Assembly (NCBI GenBank): GCA_963921425.1
Contig: OY992832.1
Location: forward strand, 7,316,001-7,380,000
Direction: 5' to 3'
Source: Dryas octopetala
Taxonomy: Eukaryota > Streptophyta > Magnoliopsida > Rosales > Rosaceae
Length of the DNA: 64,000 bases
Below, piece by piece: positions 48,789-61,700 of this stretch; within the stretch, counting starts at the first letter, position 1, and each line of letters opens with the position of its first letter. The position numbers and the translations under genes were made by a program. The notes under the pieces were generated by a model. The model had not been told where the DNA came from. It did not search any database and was given only the letters and a program-made list of their open reading frames with translations.

Positions 48789-50642
48789 ATGCTCCCAAAG
48801 CAACCCCCACTAATACACCCATCTTTTGCACATACATTCTCAACAACCTCAACTCACAACCCCATAACTCACTTCTCTTCCCCAACTTACCCACAAAACC
48901 CAATACCATTCATTCTCAAAAAATGCATTGCTCTCTTGCAATGCTGTGCATCCTCCAAGCTGAAACTGAAGCAAATCCATGCCTTCTCTGTAAGGCATGG
49001 TCTCCCACTCACCAACCCAGACATGGGCAAACACCTCATCTTCACCATAGTGTCTCTCTCAGCCCCTATGTCCTATGCCCACCAAATATTTTCCCAAATC
49101 CAAAGGCCCAACGTGTTCACATGGAACACCATAATTAGAGGCTATGCTGAGAGTGAGAACCCAACCCCTGTTATTCAACTTTACCACCAAATGCGTGTGA
49201 GTTCTATAGAACCTGATACACACACATACCCTTTTCTTTTGAAGGCTGTGGCCAAGTTGATGAATGTTAGAGAGGGTGAAAAGATACATTCCATTGCTCT
49301 GAGAAATGGGTTTGAGTCATTGCTCTTTGTTAAGAACACTTTGGTTCACATGTATGCTTGTTGTGGGCATGTTGAGAGTGCACACAGGATGTTTGAGTCG
49401 ATGTCTGACAGAGACCTTGTGGCTTGGAATTCTGTGATTAATGGGTTTGCTTTAAATGGGAGGCCCAATGAGGCCTTGACTATTTTCAGGGAAATGAGTT
49501 TGGAGGGTGTTGAGCCAGATGGGTTCACCATGGTTAGTTTGTTGTCTGCTTGTGCTGAGCTTGGAGCTTTGGCTTTGGGTAGAAGGGTCCATGTGTATAT
49601 GTTGAAGGCCGGCTTGACGAGGAATTCGCATGCTAGTAATGCCCTGCTGGATCTTTATGCAAAGTGTGGAAGCATTAGAGAGGCACAGAAGGTGTTCAAA
49701 GAAATGGAGGGGAGGAGTGTGGTTTCTTGGACTTCTTTAGTTGTTGGGTTGGCTGTTAATGGGTTTGGTAAGGAAGCACTTGAGCTTTTCAAGGAGTTGA
49801 AAAGAGAGGGGTTGGTTCCTACTGAGATCACTTTTGTTGGGGTCTTGTATGCCTGTAGCCACTGTGGGATGGTTGATGAAGGATTCAATTACTTTAGAAT
49901 GATGAAAGAGGAGTATGGAATTGTGCCCAGAATAGAGCATTATGGCTGCATGGTGGATTTGTTAGGTAGGGCAGGCTTAGTGAAAGAAGCATATGAATAC
50001 ATTAAGAACATGCCCATGCATCCCAATGCTGTTATTTGGAGGACCTTATTAGGAGCGTGCACGATACATGGGCATTTGGCTCTGGGAGAGACAGCAAGAG
50101 CCCACATCCAACAGTTGGAGCCTCGACATAGTGGCGATTATGTGCTCCTCTCCAATCTCTACGCATCTGAGGGTCGTTGGGTGGATGTGCAAAAGGTGAG
50201 GAGGACAATGCTTAGTGAAGGGGTGAGGAAAACTCCGGGGTATAGTATTGTTGAGTTGAGAAATTGTGTTTATGAGTTTACTATGGGTGATAGATCTCAT
50301 CCACAAAGTGAAGATGTATACAAAATGCTAGCAGAGATCACGAGATTGTTGAAACTGAAAGGTTATGTGCCTCATACAGCAAATGTTCTTGCAGACATAG
50401 AGGAGGAGGAAAAAGAAAATGCTTTGTCCTATCACAGTGAAAAGGTTGCAATTGCCTTTATGCTCCTAAATACTGCACCAGGGATCCCAATTAGGATTTG
50501 GAAGAATTTGAGAGTTTGTGCAGATTGCCATCTTGCAATCAAACTCATATCGGAGGTTTATGACCGGGAAATTGTTGTGAGGGATCGTAGTCGATTTCAT
50601 CATTTTAGAGATGGTTCTTGTTCTTGTAGAGATTACTGGTAA
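48789..50642 (+). CDS. PLS-class DYW pentatricopeptide repeat protein (At4g21065-like)
   Basis: Organellar RNA-binding protein, 617 aa, intronless. PLS-DYW proteins bind single RNA sites, and the DYW domain deaminates C to U. The N-terminus (~1-50) is rich in Pro, Ser, Thr and His and looks like an organelle presequence. PPR motifs follow from about residue 70 (NVFTWNTIIRGYAE, DLVAWNSVINGFALNG, SVVSWTSLVVGLAVNG, then E motifs after VIWRTLLGACTIHG). The DYW domain ends with the diagnostic DYW tripeptide. It contains the deaminase HSE (YHSEKVAIAF) and zinc-binding CADCH motifs, so editing activity is plausible. Closest recalled relative is Arabidopsis At4g21065, whose RNA target I cannot state. 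Confidence 0.93.
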   Translation: MLPKQPPLIHPSFAHTFSTTSTHNPITHFSSPTYPQNPIPFILKKCIALLQCCASSKLKLKQIHAFSVRHGLPLTNPDMGKHLIFTIVSLSAPMSYAHQIFSQIQRPNVFTWNTIIRGYAESENPTPVIQLYHQMRVSSIEPDTHTYPFLLKAVAKLMNVREGEKIHSIALRNGFESLLFVKNTLVHMYACCGHVESAHRMFESMSDRDLVAWNSVINGFALNGRPNEALTIFREMSLEGVEPDGFTMVSLLSACAELGALALGRRVHVYMLKAGLTRNSHASNALLDLYAKCGSIREAQKVFKEMEGRSVVSWTSLVVGLAVNGFGKEALELFKELKREGLVPTEITFVGVLYACSHCGMVDEGFNYFRMMKEEYGIVPRIEHYGCMVDLLGRAGLVKEAYEYIKNMPMHPNAVIWRTLLGACTIHGHLALGETARAHIQQLEPRHSGDYVLLSNLYASEGRWVDVQKVRRTMLSEGVRKTPGYSIVELRNCVYEFTMGDRSHPQSEDVYKMLAEITRLLKLKGYVPHTANVLADIEEEEKENALSYHSEKVAIAFMLLNTAPGIPIRIWKNLRVCADCHLAIKLISEVYDREIVVRDRSRFHHFRDGSCSCRDYW

Positions 50643-51550
50643 CATATGGAGTAATTTGTCTCTATTGGTCAAATTCGGCAATAATGGTGTGGCATGGCAG
50701 AGATGAAGCTGCCATTGGAGATTTGAATATGATACTCCATTATTTCCAAATGATATCTCACATAAGCATTTTTCTGTTCCAAGATGTAACAGTACAGTTT
50801 CATGTTGGTTATAAGTTATTACTCTCTGCCCATATTTGATACCACCATTACTCAAACCACTAGGTTGACATATAGAAAACTAAAGATGCACATATCCAAA
50901 AGTTTGATAGAGAAAAGATGGTTTAACAAAAATGTACCTTCTCTACCAGAAATTGATAGGGAAACAACATTTTCAGAAACTAGAGAGGAAAAATTATTTG
51001 TAATTGACATACACGATGAATTTTTTTAAAATACCCCTAACAATCAAAATCTTTAGAGCAACTTTGAGAGATGCATAAAATATTATGTTTTATTTGATAA
51101 AAATTATTGAACAATAATACAAAAATTTATATTTCCTTTATTTAATATTTTTTAAAAATATTGTGCAGTTTTTTTGGTTTGGGCCTTGGGCCCTCGTCTG
51201 TACCAAAAAAAAGGTCCAGTCGGTGCAACTTGTTAAACAATCCAAGTTCCAACGGATCGAAAAAAATAAAAAAGAAACAATACATTGCAATTTCAAATCC
51301 GTTATGCCAAAAAAAATAACGAGCCCTAAAGTTTGGAAAACCCGCCAAAGGGCAAAAGCGAGGCGCGTGAGATTGAGAGATTTTGGCGGGTTAAAATTCA
51401 AAACGAAGCTTGTTCTTGACGATTTAAAATGGAAATATATATTAAAAAAAAAAAACCTCAAGCAAAACTCTCCGTCGTCTTCTTCTTCTCACCTGACATT
51501 CTATAACAGTTCAATATTTTTGTCTAGTCGCATCAAAGCAGAAAAAGAAA
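50643..51550. other. PPR 3' flank and BRCA1 promoter
   Basis: No gene. 51300-51480 is GC-richer with GGCAAAAGCGAGGCGCG and TTTTGGCGGG. The TTTGGCGGG / CCCGCCAAA pair (about 51345 and 51382) resembles E2F sites, which would fit a DNA-repair gene induced at S phase. Confidence 0.45.
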
Positions 51551-54500
51551 ATGGAGAATCCGGCCCACCTTGAGAGAATGGGTAGAGAACTCAAGTGCCC
51601 CATCTGGTATCTCTCTCGATTATTTGTGTGTTCTATTTTTCATAGATCCGAAAGAGCCATGTTTGGTTGATGCGAAAATGGGAGGAAAATCATAAGAAAC
51701 CCAATTAAACAAAAGCCCAGATTCTTGCCCTTTGCTTTTTGTTTGTTTTTGCTTGAAAAAATGCAGTAAAATGATTTTCTCGGCAGCCAAACAGACCCTT
51801 AAGCATTGACCATTCTCATCTGATTTATCTGTGTTTGCTTGATTTTGTATAGAATTCGTTCACACAGTTTTGAAATTTCTGTTTCTTAAGTTAATGGGTT
51901 CAATTTCCTCGGTTTGTTTTGCAGTTTGAGCCTACTGAAGTGCGCGGTTTCACTTAATTGCAACCACGTCTTCTGCAAGTAATCTCCTCCTTCATTGCTA
52001 TTTGCATATAAATGTTGCTTTGATTTCAGCCATATTAAAACTTGGAATATGCTTAAACCCATTACTCTTGTCTCCTTGTTTACAGCTCCTGTATCATGAA
52101 ATCAATGAAATCGGTTTCCGATTGTCCTGTTTGTAAAATTCCATATCAGCGTAGAGGTACGGATGATGCTTTTATTTTGCGACTAAATCGAGTTCTCGTG
52201 CTATCCATAGTTCTTATCAATGGTTTTTGTTGCAGAGGTTCGCCCCGCTCCTCACATGGACAATTTGGTTAGTATTTACAAAAGCATGGAAGTTGCTTCA
52301 GGAATTAACATATTTGTCACTCAGAATGCACCCTCAACTAAATCATCAGGTATATTTCTGTACATTTATTTGAAATGGTAATATGTTCAAACTATAGTCT
52401 GAGATTGCCTTGTTGATGTTGCAGAATCAATTTATAGAGTAATATATTGAAACAACACATATATACACTGGTTTTATTTGCAATTTGTCGTAATCAAAGA
52501 TTCAAAACCGGCATTTCTTTTACTTTCTATAAATTTGGTTGTCAGTTACAGGATGTCTAATTCCCATGCTTTCTCTTACCACGACTTCTATTTAATTACT
52601 ATCTGTTAGGTAATAGAGGCTATAGGATGCAAAACAACATTAATGTTCATGTTTTGGGTGCATACTTTCAATATATCAGTCTGGATTCTGAAATTAGTTT
52701 ACTTTGTGTTAGGATACAAGACGTTGCCACCATAGGTGACATTGATTGTATCTTATCTAACCTGAACTTTCTCAATCTTACAGTGTTTATGACACTAATC
52801 TCATGTTAAGGTACATTATAATTCAACTCATGCACCTTTTTTTTTTCCTGTGTTATTTCCTTTATTACAGACGGAAAACAACAAGCTGACGATGATTGTA
52901 GCCATGATGAACAAGATCCTCCTGAACTTTGTCAGGATAGAGCTAAGAAACAGAAAACCTGCAGAGGAAAAGGCTCAAGGAAAACTAAATCCAACCTGAA
53001 AAAGTCTAGTCCTCTTTCAGTTAAACCTTCATTTCCAACCAAGAAAAGGGTTCAGGTTCCACAATGTCCTCTTTCAGAAACTCCTACACGGCCTGCAAAG
53101 TTAGTAGGTAAATTAATGGATGGAAGATCTAAGCAGAGTTCAGCAACCCCAAAGGAGCAGCCTGCTCTAAATGATAATGGAGAACCGGTGCTTTCACCTT
53201 TCTTTTGGTTGAGAGACAAAGATGTGGAAAATTTAAGTCAGGATAGTTCTGGTGATCAACTTATTGATATTCCGTATCCAGATGTTCCTACTTTCAGTGA
53301 TATCAAGGACTCCGATGATGAAAACTGTAGATTGAACCCACTGGTAAGTGTTTAACCTGTTTTTCACTAGCTTTGAAATGATTTGTAATATTGTTTAATT
53401 GATCTGGCAGTTATGCCTAAATTATTAGGCTGGTTTTTTTATTTTAGATGGGTGCTACTTAGTACTTTACTAGGTTGGCTAGTTGCTTCCATTTCACACT
53501 CATCTGGACAATGGAAACAATTTTTTTTTTTTTTTTTCAGCTTTATATAACAGCCTAGCTGACCTTCCTGCTCACTGCAAATTTCTGTTTATGCCATGGA
53601 TTTGGCAGTTTGTGAATAAAAAAAATGTTGATTTGATCTAGCTATGAATAATTAAGAAGAGTTTGTTTTCACTGAAAAGATATTGATGATGCCATAAAGT
53701 TATCTTAAGTGTTGATAATTTCATGCAGGATGAAGTGCATGGTAAAGCATCAGATGTTGCAGATTTATTTGATAGTGAGATGTTTGAATGGACGCAAAGA
53801 GCTTGCTCCCCTGAACTTTGTTCAAGTCCTTCCAAGATGCAGGTATCATGCCATTTAAAACTATGATGTTTCACCTCATGTGTAATTTCTTCCTTCTTCA
53901 AATTCTAATATTGTCAAGCCCTCCAATTTTTCATGGCAGATCATGGTTATTACTAAAATAAAACTGAATGCAGGTTGCAGATAACAATGAAATTGATAGA
54001 ATTCAAGTGAAGGAACGAGAAGAAGCCCCACAGAACAATAAATTAGATGAAGAACCTTCTGCTGAAAATACAAGGTCTAGAAATTCTAGAAGAAATGGTG
54101 GAAATATGTATTTGCCTGATTGTCCCCCTGCTGGAACTAAGGATGCTAATGATCAAGTTGTTAGTAATGAATCTAACAAGAGACGTAGGCAGGCAAGGAA
54201 TATAACTAAAAGAAAGTGTGCTACTAGTCATACTGGCCCAGTTTTTGATATTAATGATAGTTCTTTGGACAAGACTTGCAAAAGGAGTAAGAAGGCCCGC
54301 CAATCTGTGGCTGCAACTAAGCCAACATCTGACAATGTTGATGCCCTCTCTATCAGAGCTGAAAGTCAATATCACGGTGATGAAAAGGGGATAGGAACTA
54401 ATGATAGTTCTTTGGCTAAGACTTGCAAAAGGAGTAGGAAGGCCCATCAATCTGTGGTTGCAACTAAGCCAACATCTAAAAATGTTGATTCCCACTCTGT

Positions 54501-57143
54501 CAGAGATGAAAGTCAAAATCATGGTGATGAAAAGGGGAAAACTGAGTTATCTAGTTCATTAGGAAATAATGAAGGCAGTGATGAAGCTTTTACTCAGAAG
54601 AAGGCTGGAAAAACCTGTAAGGAGATCAATGCCAAGAACAAGATGCACTGCCCAGTTAGGTCAAGAAAACAAAAGATGGTCTCTATGCCAAACAAAATGC
54701 TTGTGGAGGTTTCAAAAATACAGAAGCAAACAAATGAGGATACTACAGCTGAGTTGTCACGTATAAATATCCCTACAGATGACAGCAAGAAAGCCTCTGA
54801 ATCCAGGACCAAGTTCAAAAAACTTGCTAGAGAAGCAAAGTCATGTGGTCGAGAATTGAAAGGTAACAAAAAGGCAAAAGTTTCCTCTGAAGACAACTCA
54901 AAGAATGATATTGTTGTTGAGATTGGAGAGGGTCATGGGAATGTTAATGAAAGTGGAAATCAATCCACTGAATATATCAAAGGCAATTGTAATGCTAGGG
55001 TTCTAACTGATCAATCACCAGTGCAGAAGCTTCCTTCATTGACAAACAGTGTGGTTTTGCAGAGATGTGAAGCCATTCCTAGGAAAATCCAATGTGCTTT
55101 CTGTCTTTCATCAGAAGAATCAGAGGTATTGCCACTCCCTTCCCAAGATGTTCTTTTGGGTAGCTCATAATGTAGATTCCCTCATATGTACATAAAATTT
55201 ACCTTTAGAATTCAAAGCTGACATTCATTACCATAAAACCTACTTTACAGGCTTCAGGAGAGATAATCCACTATTATAATGGCAAGCCTGTTGCTGCAGA
55301 TCACAATGGAGGATCCAAGGTTATACATTCACACAAGAACTGCACTGAATGGTAAGCAAAATCCTAGGAATGAGCCAAAAGCATTTGTTTTTTCATATAA
55401 GTAAATTTCTGTTTAACTGAAAATTAAGTTTGGATGCATTGTGGAAGTCTGCTCTTGCTTTTTCTTTAGATGCTTACAGCTTATAAAGTGCTCAAAAATA
55501 TGTGCAGGGCTCCCAACGTTTATTTTGAAGATGATACTGCTATTAATCTTGAAGCTGAATTAACTAGGAGTCGTAGAATTAAATGTTGTTGCTGTGGAAT
55601 TAAAGGAGCTGCTCTTGGGTGTTATGAGAGGAGTTGTCGTAAGAGCTTTCATGTCACCTGTGCAAAGTTGATTCCTCAATGTCGATGGGATACTGTAAGT
55701 ATAATAAAAGAAGTGTTATTTTCATTCAATGTTTTCATTTTGATGCTTTATTTTAATTGTAATCTTCTTGAATCAGGATCACTTTGTTATGTTATGCCCC
55801 CTTCATGTCTCTTCTGAGTTGCCAAATGAAAGTTCTGAATCTCAAGCAAGGAGGAAGAAGAGCAATCCTAGAAAGTATGTAGACATTTTCCTCATATTCA
55901 AAATTTATCATAAGAAAACCCATTTATGACTTTTTCTTACTGCTTCTGTAGACAATCTAATGTGGAACATAATAATGTTGCTGTTAAACAAGACAGCAAT
56001 ACCCGCCAAGATTGGAATATTTGTCGATCATCCAAGAAATTGGTTCTCTGTTGCTCATCTCTCACAAATGCAGAGAGGGTAAAAGAGCCGCTTAAAGTGC
56101 TTTCTCTGTTCCTTCTTTTTTCTTTCCTTTTGGAAATTGAAAGTCTAAAGAATCCCATTATTCCTTGTTGGCTTGAACTGCAGGAATCTGTTTCTGAATT
56201 TGAAAGATTATCTGGAATTACAGTTTTAAAGAATTGGGATTCTAGTGTCACACATGTTATTGCGTCAATAGATGAAAATGGAGCATGCAGAAGAACCCTC
56301 AAAGTTTTGATGGGTATCCTGGAGGGGAAGTGGATACTGAGTATGGATTGTGAGTATTATTATTTATCTCTTGATTGTTCTCCCTCAGGCATTTGGAATT
56401 TACAATTATGACAGAGTACAGAAGTCTAAAATGAGTGATTCACATACATGTGTATCATTACTTATAATATACTCTCTGTTTGTACAGGGATTAATGCTTG
56501 CATGGAAGCTACGAAACTGGTTAATGAGGAGCCTTATGAAATTAACATTGACATATATGGAATCAGAGATGGCCCTCGGCTTGGTAGACTAAGACTTCAG
56601 AACAAGGTTGGTTTTTCTTAAGTTCAACTATCATAATGAAAACCTTTTACAGTTATTAGACTCTTTCTGTTATATAGATAATGAAGTTAACATTTGTCTA
56701 TGCACTGTTATTAGTACATGAACAGTTTACATATATGTGTGCGTGGTGCAGGCCAGTTACCTTGCATTTTTTTTAACAAACTGTTTTACATGCAGCAACC
56801 AAAGCTTTTCGATGGGTTTAAGTTTTACTTTATGGGAGAATTTATTCCTTCATATAAGGGGTATCTACAAGACCTTGTGACAGCTGGTGGAGGAACTATT
56901 CTGCATAGAAAGCCTGTTCCAGAGGGCCAGAAAGCCTTGTCAACCAGTCCCTCCAAATGTCAAACCTTTATAATTTACAGCCTCGAGCTACCAGATCAAT
57001 GCCATCCTTGCAAGAAGGGTACGTTCAACCGTAAGCAGTCTGATGCAAAGGCTTTGGCCAGTTCTGCTGGAGCCAAGGTGGCTAGCAATTCATGGGTTTT
57101 GAACTCCATTGCTGCCTGCAAGTTACAAAGTCTTTCTGAATAG
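51551..57143 (+). CDS. BRCA1: BRCA1 homologue (RING, extended PHD, tandem BRCT)
   Basis: DNA double-strand break repair E3 ligase subunit; with BARD1 it promotes homologous recombination in the nucleus. Fourteen exons keep phase: 51551-51606, 51925-51978, 52086-52156, 52236-52349, 52871-53343, 53729-53842, 53974-55125, 55251-55351, 55508-55694, 55777-55874, 55952-56078, 56184-56349, 56488-56606 and 56796-57143, giving 1059 aa. RING C3HC4 at residues 16-53 (CPIC, NCNHVFCNSC, CPVC) is complete. The long exon 7 is Lys/Ser-rich and disordered, with a duplicated 49-residue block. An extended PHD follows (~668-785: CAFC, HSHKNCTEW, CCCCGIKGAALGC, HVTCA, LCPLH), specific to plant BRCA1/BARD1. BRCT1 (~843-935, W in DWINAC) and BRCT2 (~945-1055, SNSWVLNSI) close the protein. 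It is longer than Arabidopsis BRCA1 (941 aa), partly because of exon 7. Confidence 0.95.
54253..54546 (+). repeat. In-frame 147-bp tandem duplication in BRCA1 exon 7
   Basis: The 49-codon unit beginning NDSSLDKTCKRSKKA (residue 388) is repeated from residue 437 as NDSSLAKTCKRSRKA. Both units end in HGDEKG. Period is exactly 147 bp, so the frame is kept. Substitutions show the event is not very recent. Confidence 0.93.
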
Positions 57144-58439
57144 TCTATATATCCCTGAAGTCTTGTACATGTTTAAAACTTCTCCTGGATCAGTTTCATA
57201 TTTCTATGTATTTATTTTCTGGTTCTTAAACTGTAAACATAAACACCATTAATTGCTGGCGCCACTGCTATTCACAACTTATAGAAAATGACACTTCTTT
57301 CTCAATGATGAGAATTTTGTGTAGACAAAGAACAGTATTCTTGCTAGGCCACTGTTCTATACAACATTACAATGTAAATTATCTTCATTATACAACTGAC
57401 AAGTGCTAATTCATAGAGCAGTGCAATAAATAGGTTTGTTCTCAATGGGAGGTCCAATGGGTCTCTGGTTCTTTTCTGGGTAACACATGCCATTTGAAGG
57501 CAAATGCTTTTCATATCAAGGACTTCGTTGGGAGAAATCTTGATATATTGCATTTGGCTCTTGAGTCTTGAGGGGGTTGCAAGCGCCTATATCCACCATT
57601 ATTGCCTTGACAATTGACATACTTTTGCATCAAAGCATCATTGATTAGATGTGCAAAAGGCTACCATGGAGTGCTCCTCTTCAATCTTTGTTGTAGACAA
57701 AGAGATTGCTTCAATGTGTATCAACTGTCATGGAGTAGAGCAGTTAATGTACAACTCCAAGTTTTGGGAATGGCTTTAATAAAATCTGCACAGGTTAAGA
57801 AATGAAAGTCACGGTTGAGCCCTGTCTCCGGACCCTTAGAATTTCCTTCAAGTAGTGATGGGATGGATACGCAACTCAGTGCTACACTTAAATCTTTAAC
57901 ATACACCACGTACCCGATAGTAAACAGAAAACATACTGTTTTATTGGCCATTTGGTTTGGACTCAAAGATCAACTGTCTATTACCACATTGCCATATGAG
58001 TTTCTGCTTATGAGATGCAGCTGCTGAATGAAGGTAATTTAGTCACCAAAATTCTGCGTGTTGGAAAGAGTTGGAATGAAATTAACAAGAGGTTCCACAG
58101 ACTCATGATGTACATCTCTTCATTATCAACTCTTTGATATTCAGGATGATAAGGAAATGAGAAGAAAAATTGGAATTATACAACTCTTTTGGGCCAGTGT
58201 AGATGCAACCTAGAAACCTGAACTAGTCAGTTGCACATCAACAACAACATGCAACATCACTAATCTCTTCTACTTCTGACATATCACAACTGGTTCTGCT
58301 TCCCTCTTTTATTATAATAATTCCAAGATATTAGTTGTTTGTCTTGACAACTTAAGAAAGGCCAAGAAAATTGCGAAAGTCAGAAAGACCAGACGTTTCT
58401 GGTTTCTAGTCACCCTTTCTCCGAGGCAATGACAGGAGG
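57144..58439. other. Intergenic between convergent BRCA1 and coiled-coil gene
   Basis: 3' UTRs of two converging genes plus unremarkable sequence. No ORF or repeat I can support. Confidence 0.45.
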
Positions 58440-59726
58440 CTAAGTAGCATTGACCTCAGAGTTGTGTTTGTAACACTCACCTTTCTTCGGCTCATGCTTT
58501 GAAATCTTCCTACTGACGCCCTCAAACAGATGCTCCAATGCTGAAATTTCCTCTTCAATATCCGCTGCGTGCTCATTCCTTGTGGCAATCCTTTCCTTGA
58601 GGGCACGTATTTGGTCAAGGCCTTCTTGAACTTCCACCCCCATCTCCTCCAATGCCAAGTGCATTCCATCATTTTCCACTTTTGCATCTTTAATCTTTCT
58701 CTTCAAGTATCTACACCCATCAAGGGACTTAAGGAGTTGCTCCGAAAGTGCCTTGTTTCGTTCCTGGAGTGCTGCATTTCCATAACTACTCTCTCCCCCA
58801 CCACACTTCTTCTCTTTCTGTTCTGCTGCAAAAGATTGTACTTTTTCCAACAACTTCTCATTTTGGGCTCTAAGATCGTTAATATGTTCCTCCATCCCAC
58901 TCAATTCTTGAACCTTTCTTGCAAGCTCTGATGCAATAATCTCCTTCTCCTTTCCCAAGCTGCTACACATTATTTCTAGGCTCTTTCGCGCTGCCAAGCT
59001 TGCACTAAGCTGTCTTCTCAATTTTTCCTTCTCATCAGTTATTGGCTCATGAGGCTTCTTTTCCCGCGGAGCATTTGGCCTAAGATCTGTATTGCACCGC
59101 CTGAGCTCGGCCCTCCTGCCAACAGATTGAGATTTCTGAATCCGGGTTTTAACATCATCAATTATGGTAATCATCCCAGCCACCCTTTGCATCTTCCTGT
59201 CATCCACGTCCTTTGTGCATGCCTCGTTATGATCCTGGATTAGCTTTAACAATAACTTAACATTGGCTGCAATGCCTACACAAAGAAAAAACAAGAAATC
59301 AAATGAATGATTCAGTGTAAAATATGCCAAGATTGGTAGTTGTGGTGATCATGTCTTTTTTCTTTTTGGCCAAAAGCAATATAAATTGTGATTGTTAACA
59401 CAGAATAATAAAATAGACAACAAATCTTGTGTTTCATATAGGCATTATATGATATATATATATATATATGCATAATGTTGGAAAATTCTCTGTAACTTTA
59501 TTGGTTGAATGAAAGCAAAAACGTTCTTAGAATACACACAGACATACATACAAACACAAATATATATGTTATTCTGCAATGTCTGTCATGAAAAGAAACC
59601 ACAGGCATTGACAAGCAAAAAGAATCATATATTACCATCAAAACTATGATCTTCTGGCCTTTCTTTATGATTCGAGGGAGAAGCTGGTAATACTGCAGGC
59701 GATGAAAATGCTCGAATCCGGCTCAT
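58440..59726 (-). CDS. Coiled-coil protein of unknown function
   Basis: Two exons on the minus strand: 59726-59636 (MSRIRAFSSPAVLPASP...) and 59275-58440, joined in phase to give 308 aa. An ORF-only call would start inside the intron at 59330. Residues ~30-50 (IAANVKLLLKLIQDHNEACT) are helical. From about 110 to the end there are long Leu/Glu/Lys heptads (EKEIIASELARKVQELSGMEEH, LLEKVQSFAAEQKEKK, LKRKIKDAKVENDGMHLALEEMG), a coiled coil interrupted by GGGESSYG. No enzyme motif or membrane segment is seen. I do not recognise the family; a cytoskeletal or scaffold role is only a guess. Confidence 0.8.
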
Positions 59727-61379
59727 ATTCACCCCAAAAAACCTAGACAAAAGGGTCTTCAGGGGAATAGAGCTATAAGACTAAGATGTAATTAAGTATG
59801 AATCTATGATACAAATGGTGGATCAAGATCAACAACAGATGTGTAAAAAGGGGTAGCTTTAATTTCCTTATTTCAAAATTTGTGTACTATTTTACTAATT
59901 AACATAAAATATTTGAGAGATCCAAAGAAGAGAGACTGCCTTTTGCACTCTCTCTCTCCTCTCTCCAGTTGAAAACTTTTCTGTTTGTTCCTCAGGCCTC
60001 TGTAATATTATTATTCTGATGTTTTGTTGGTTTTGGCTCGTTTGAGGATTGTTGGTTCTTGGTTGTAATCATGCGCAATTATTGGTGACAGTTTGACATT
60101 TTCTTTGGCATTGGATGCTTTGACTTTCTTACACCAAATTAAATGGTTGGAATACTTGCCATGCAGTCATTCCTTTTGTTGCACAAAAAAACCAGAATCA
60201 ACCGACTCTCTATAAAATTTGTTGGTTTAACAGATTGTTGGTTTCAAATACAACCCCAAAACATTGTTTTTAGGCCATATTGGACCCAATAGCAACCATT
60301 TTTTTTTATTTACAAAACAATAGCAACCAATTAAACTAAAGGTTACAGAAAATTGTGGATTTCTTACAAAAAAACCTGTTTACACATGTTCATTGGACAA
60401 CTAACCATTTTTCCTAAAGAAACTTGGAAATTAACATGATTTGGATATGAAGATCGTATCATAAACAAGATTGGTGAGATGAAGATTTGAGAAATATGAG
60501 ATCTCGACTCACATATGGACCTCATCTTGGTCATTTCAAGTCCAAAACATTTTAGTTTTATAAGCTTAATTTTAGGGAAAAAAAGTCAATATCCCTAATA
60601 AACTTATATAAAAAAGGCAGTCATATATACCGTATTTTGTGCCCTTTTTCTTACCTCACAGGATGACTCAACCAATAGAGAGAGGGAGAGTACATATTAC
60701 ATATCAAGAAAACAAAAATAAAAGAGAACAGTTGTCACAAAAGCATGTTACCATATCTGTCCCTAGTCATTCCTTCTTGGTCAATTATGGAATCATATCT
60801 CCAAATCACAACCCATGCATGTGGGTGTCAAGCACAATTAATGCCACAACTAGGGTGCATATTATATGGTCGTGTTCACCCACTCACAATAGAGCACTAC
60901 TTATCCTAGCCAACCACCGTTGGATGTAATCCAAGGGTCTCTGCTTGTAGCTACAATTCACACATTTTATTAAAAAATAACTCGAACATATTTTATTTAA
61001 TTAAAAAGTACCCCTAATTTTTGACACAACAAAAAATGATTAAACCTCACTTGACCCCTCATTCTCTCCCATGCACACATTGTTAGGCTCTATAATATGT
61101 TGGCATATTTGTCTTAAACACAGCCTGGATTTGTATTATTAATCAGTGGTCAATTTAAATCATATCCTATTATGAATAGTTAGACTTGGATTCCACGACA
61201 TTTTAGAAACTTAAATATGTGTTATGTGTTGCGGTTGTTGGATAATCCAATTGGAAAAGTTGTAGAATTTGCACCCAAATTCGATTTCACTCCCTCAACT
61301 AAAAAAAATAAATATATGTGTTATGTGTTAGCATGTCACCTGATATTGCATAACATGTCTAACAACGATTTCATCTACC
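59727..61379. other. Intergenic, nothing recognised
   Basis: AT-rich DNA. The longest ORF (60639-60929) has no recognisable domain. No clear repeat ends. Confidence 0.45.
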
Positions 61380-61700
61380 TAAAAAGTTGAGGCCAGTGCA
61401 GACCCATATCATCATGAGGCCCAACTCTCTCTCAGAGCCGGCCCAACCACTGATCGGAGCCCTATACTTGCTCCACACGGCACAAATTCTTTAAAAACTT
61501 GTGATGTGAAATAATGTGATCACTTGGTTTCTCCATTATTGCCCAAAGAAGCGAACCCTCATGGCCGGGACGAGAATATATAGAGAGAAGACTCAGCTCA
61601 AAGGGCAAAAAATCCACATTTGGAACCGCCCCACACAAGCGAGCAAACCTTCATGGCCAAGCAAGAAACAATTAAGACAACAACCCTCCGCTGGGTGCCC
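61380..61700 (+). pseudogene. Broken N-terminal fragment of the F-box gene
   Basis: 61561-61640 resembles the start of the gene at 63366 (ATGGCCG..., CGCTCAAAGGGCAAA and GGAACCGCCCCAC against AAACCGCCCCAC). Upstream, the phrases CAGAGCCCTATA and CAAAAACTTG(ATG) also recur in order, so promoter and leader were copied too. The F-box itself is missing and the frame is disturbed. The fragment lies 1.7 kb upstream of the intact gene in the same orientation. Confidence 0.7.

Noticed and set aside
59276-59330. Start of the coiled-coil protein at MAYFTLNHSFDF
   Set aside because: This is intron sequence read through upstream of the acceptor. The real first exon is 59636-59726, which joins in phase.
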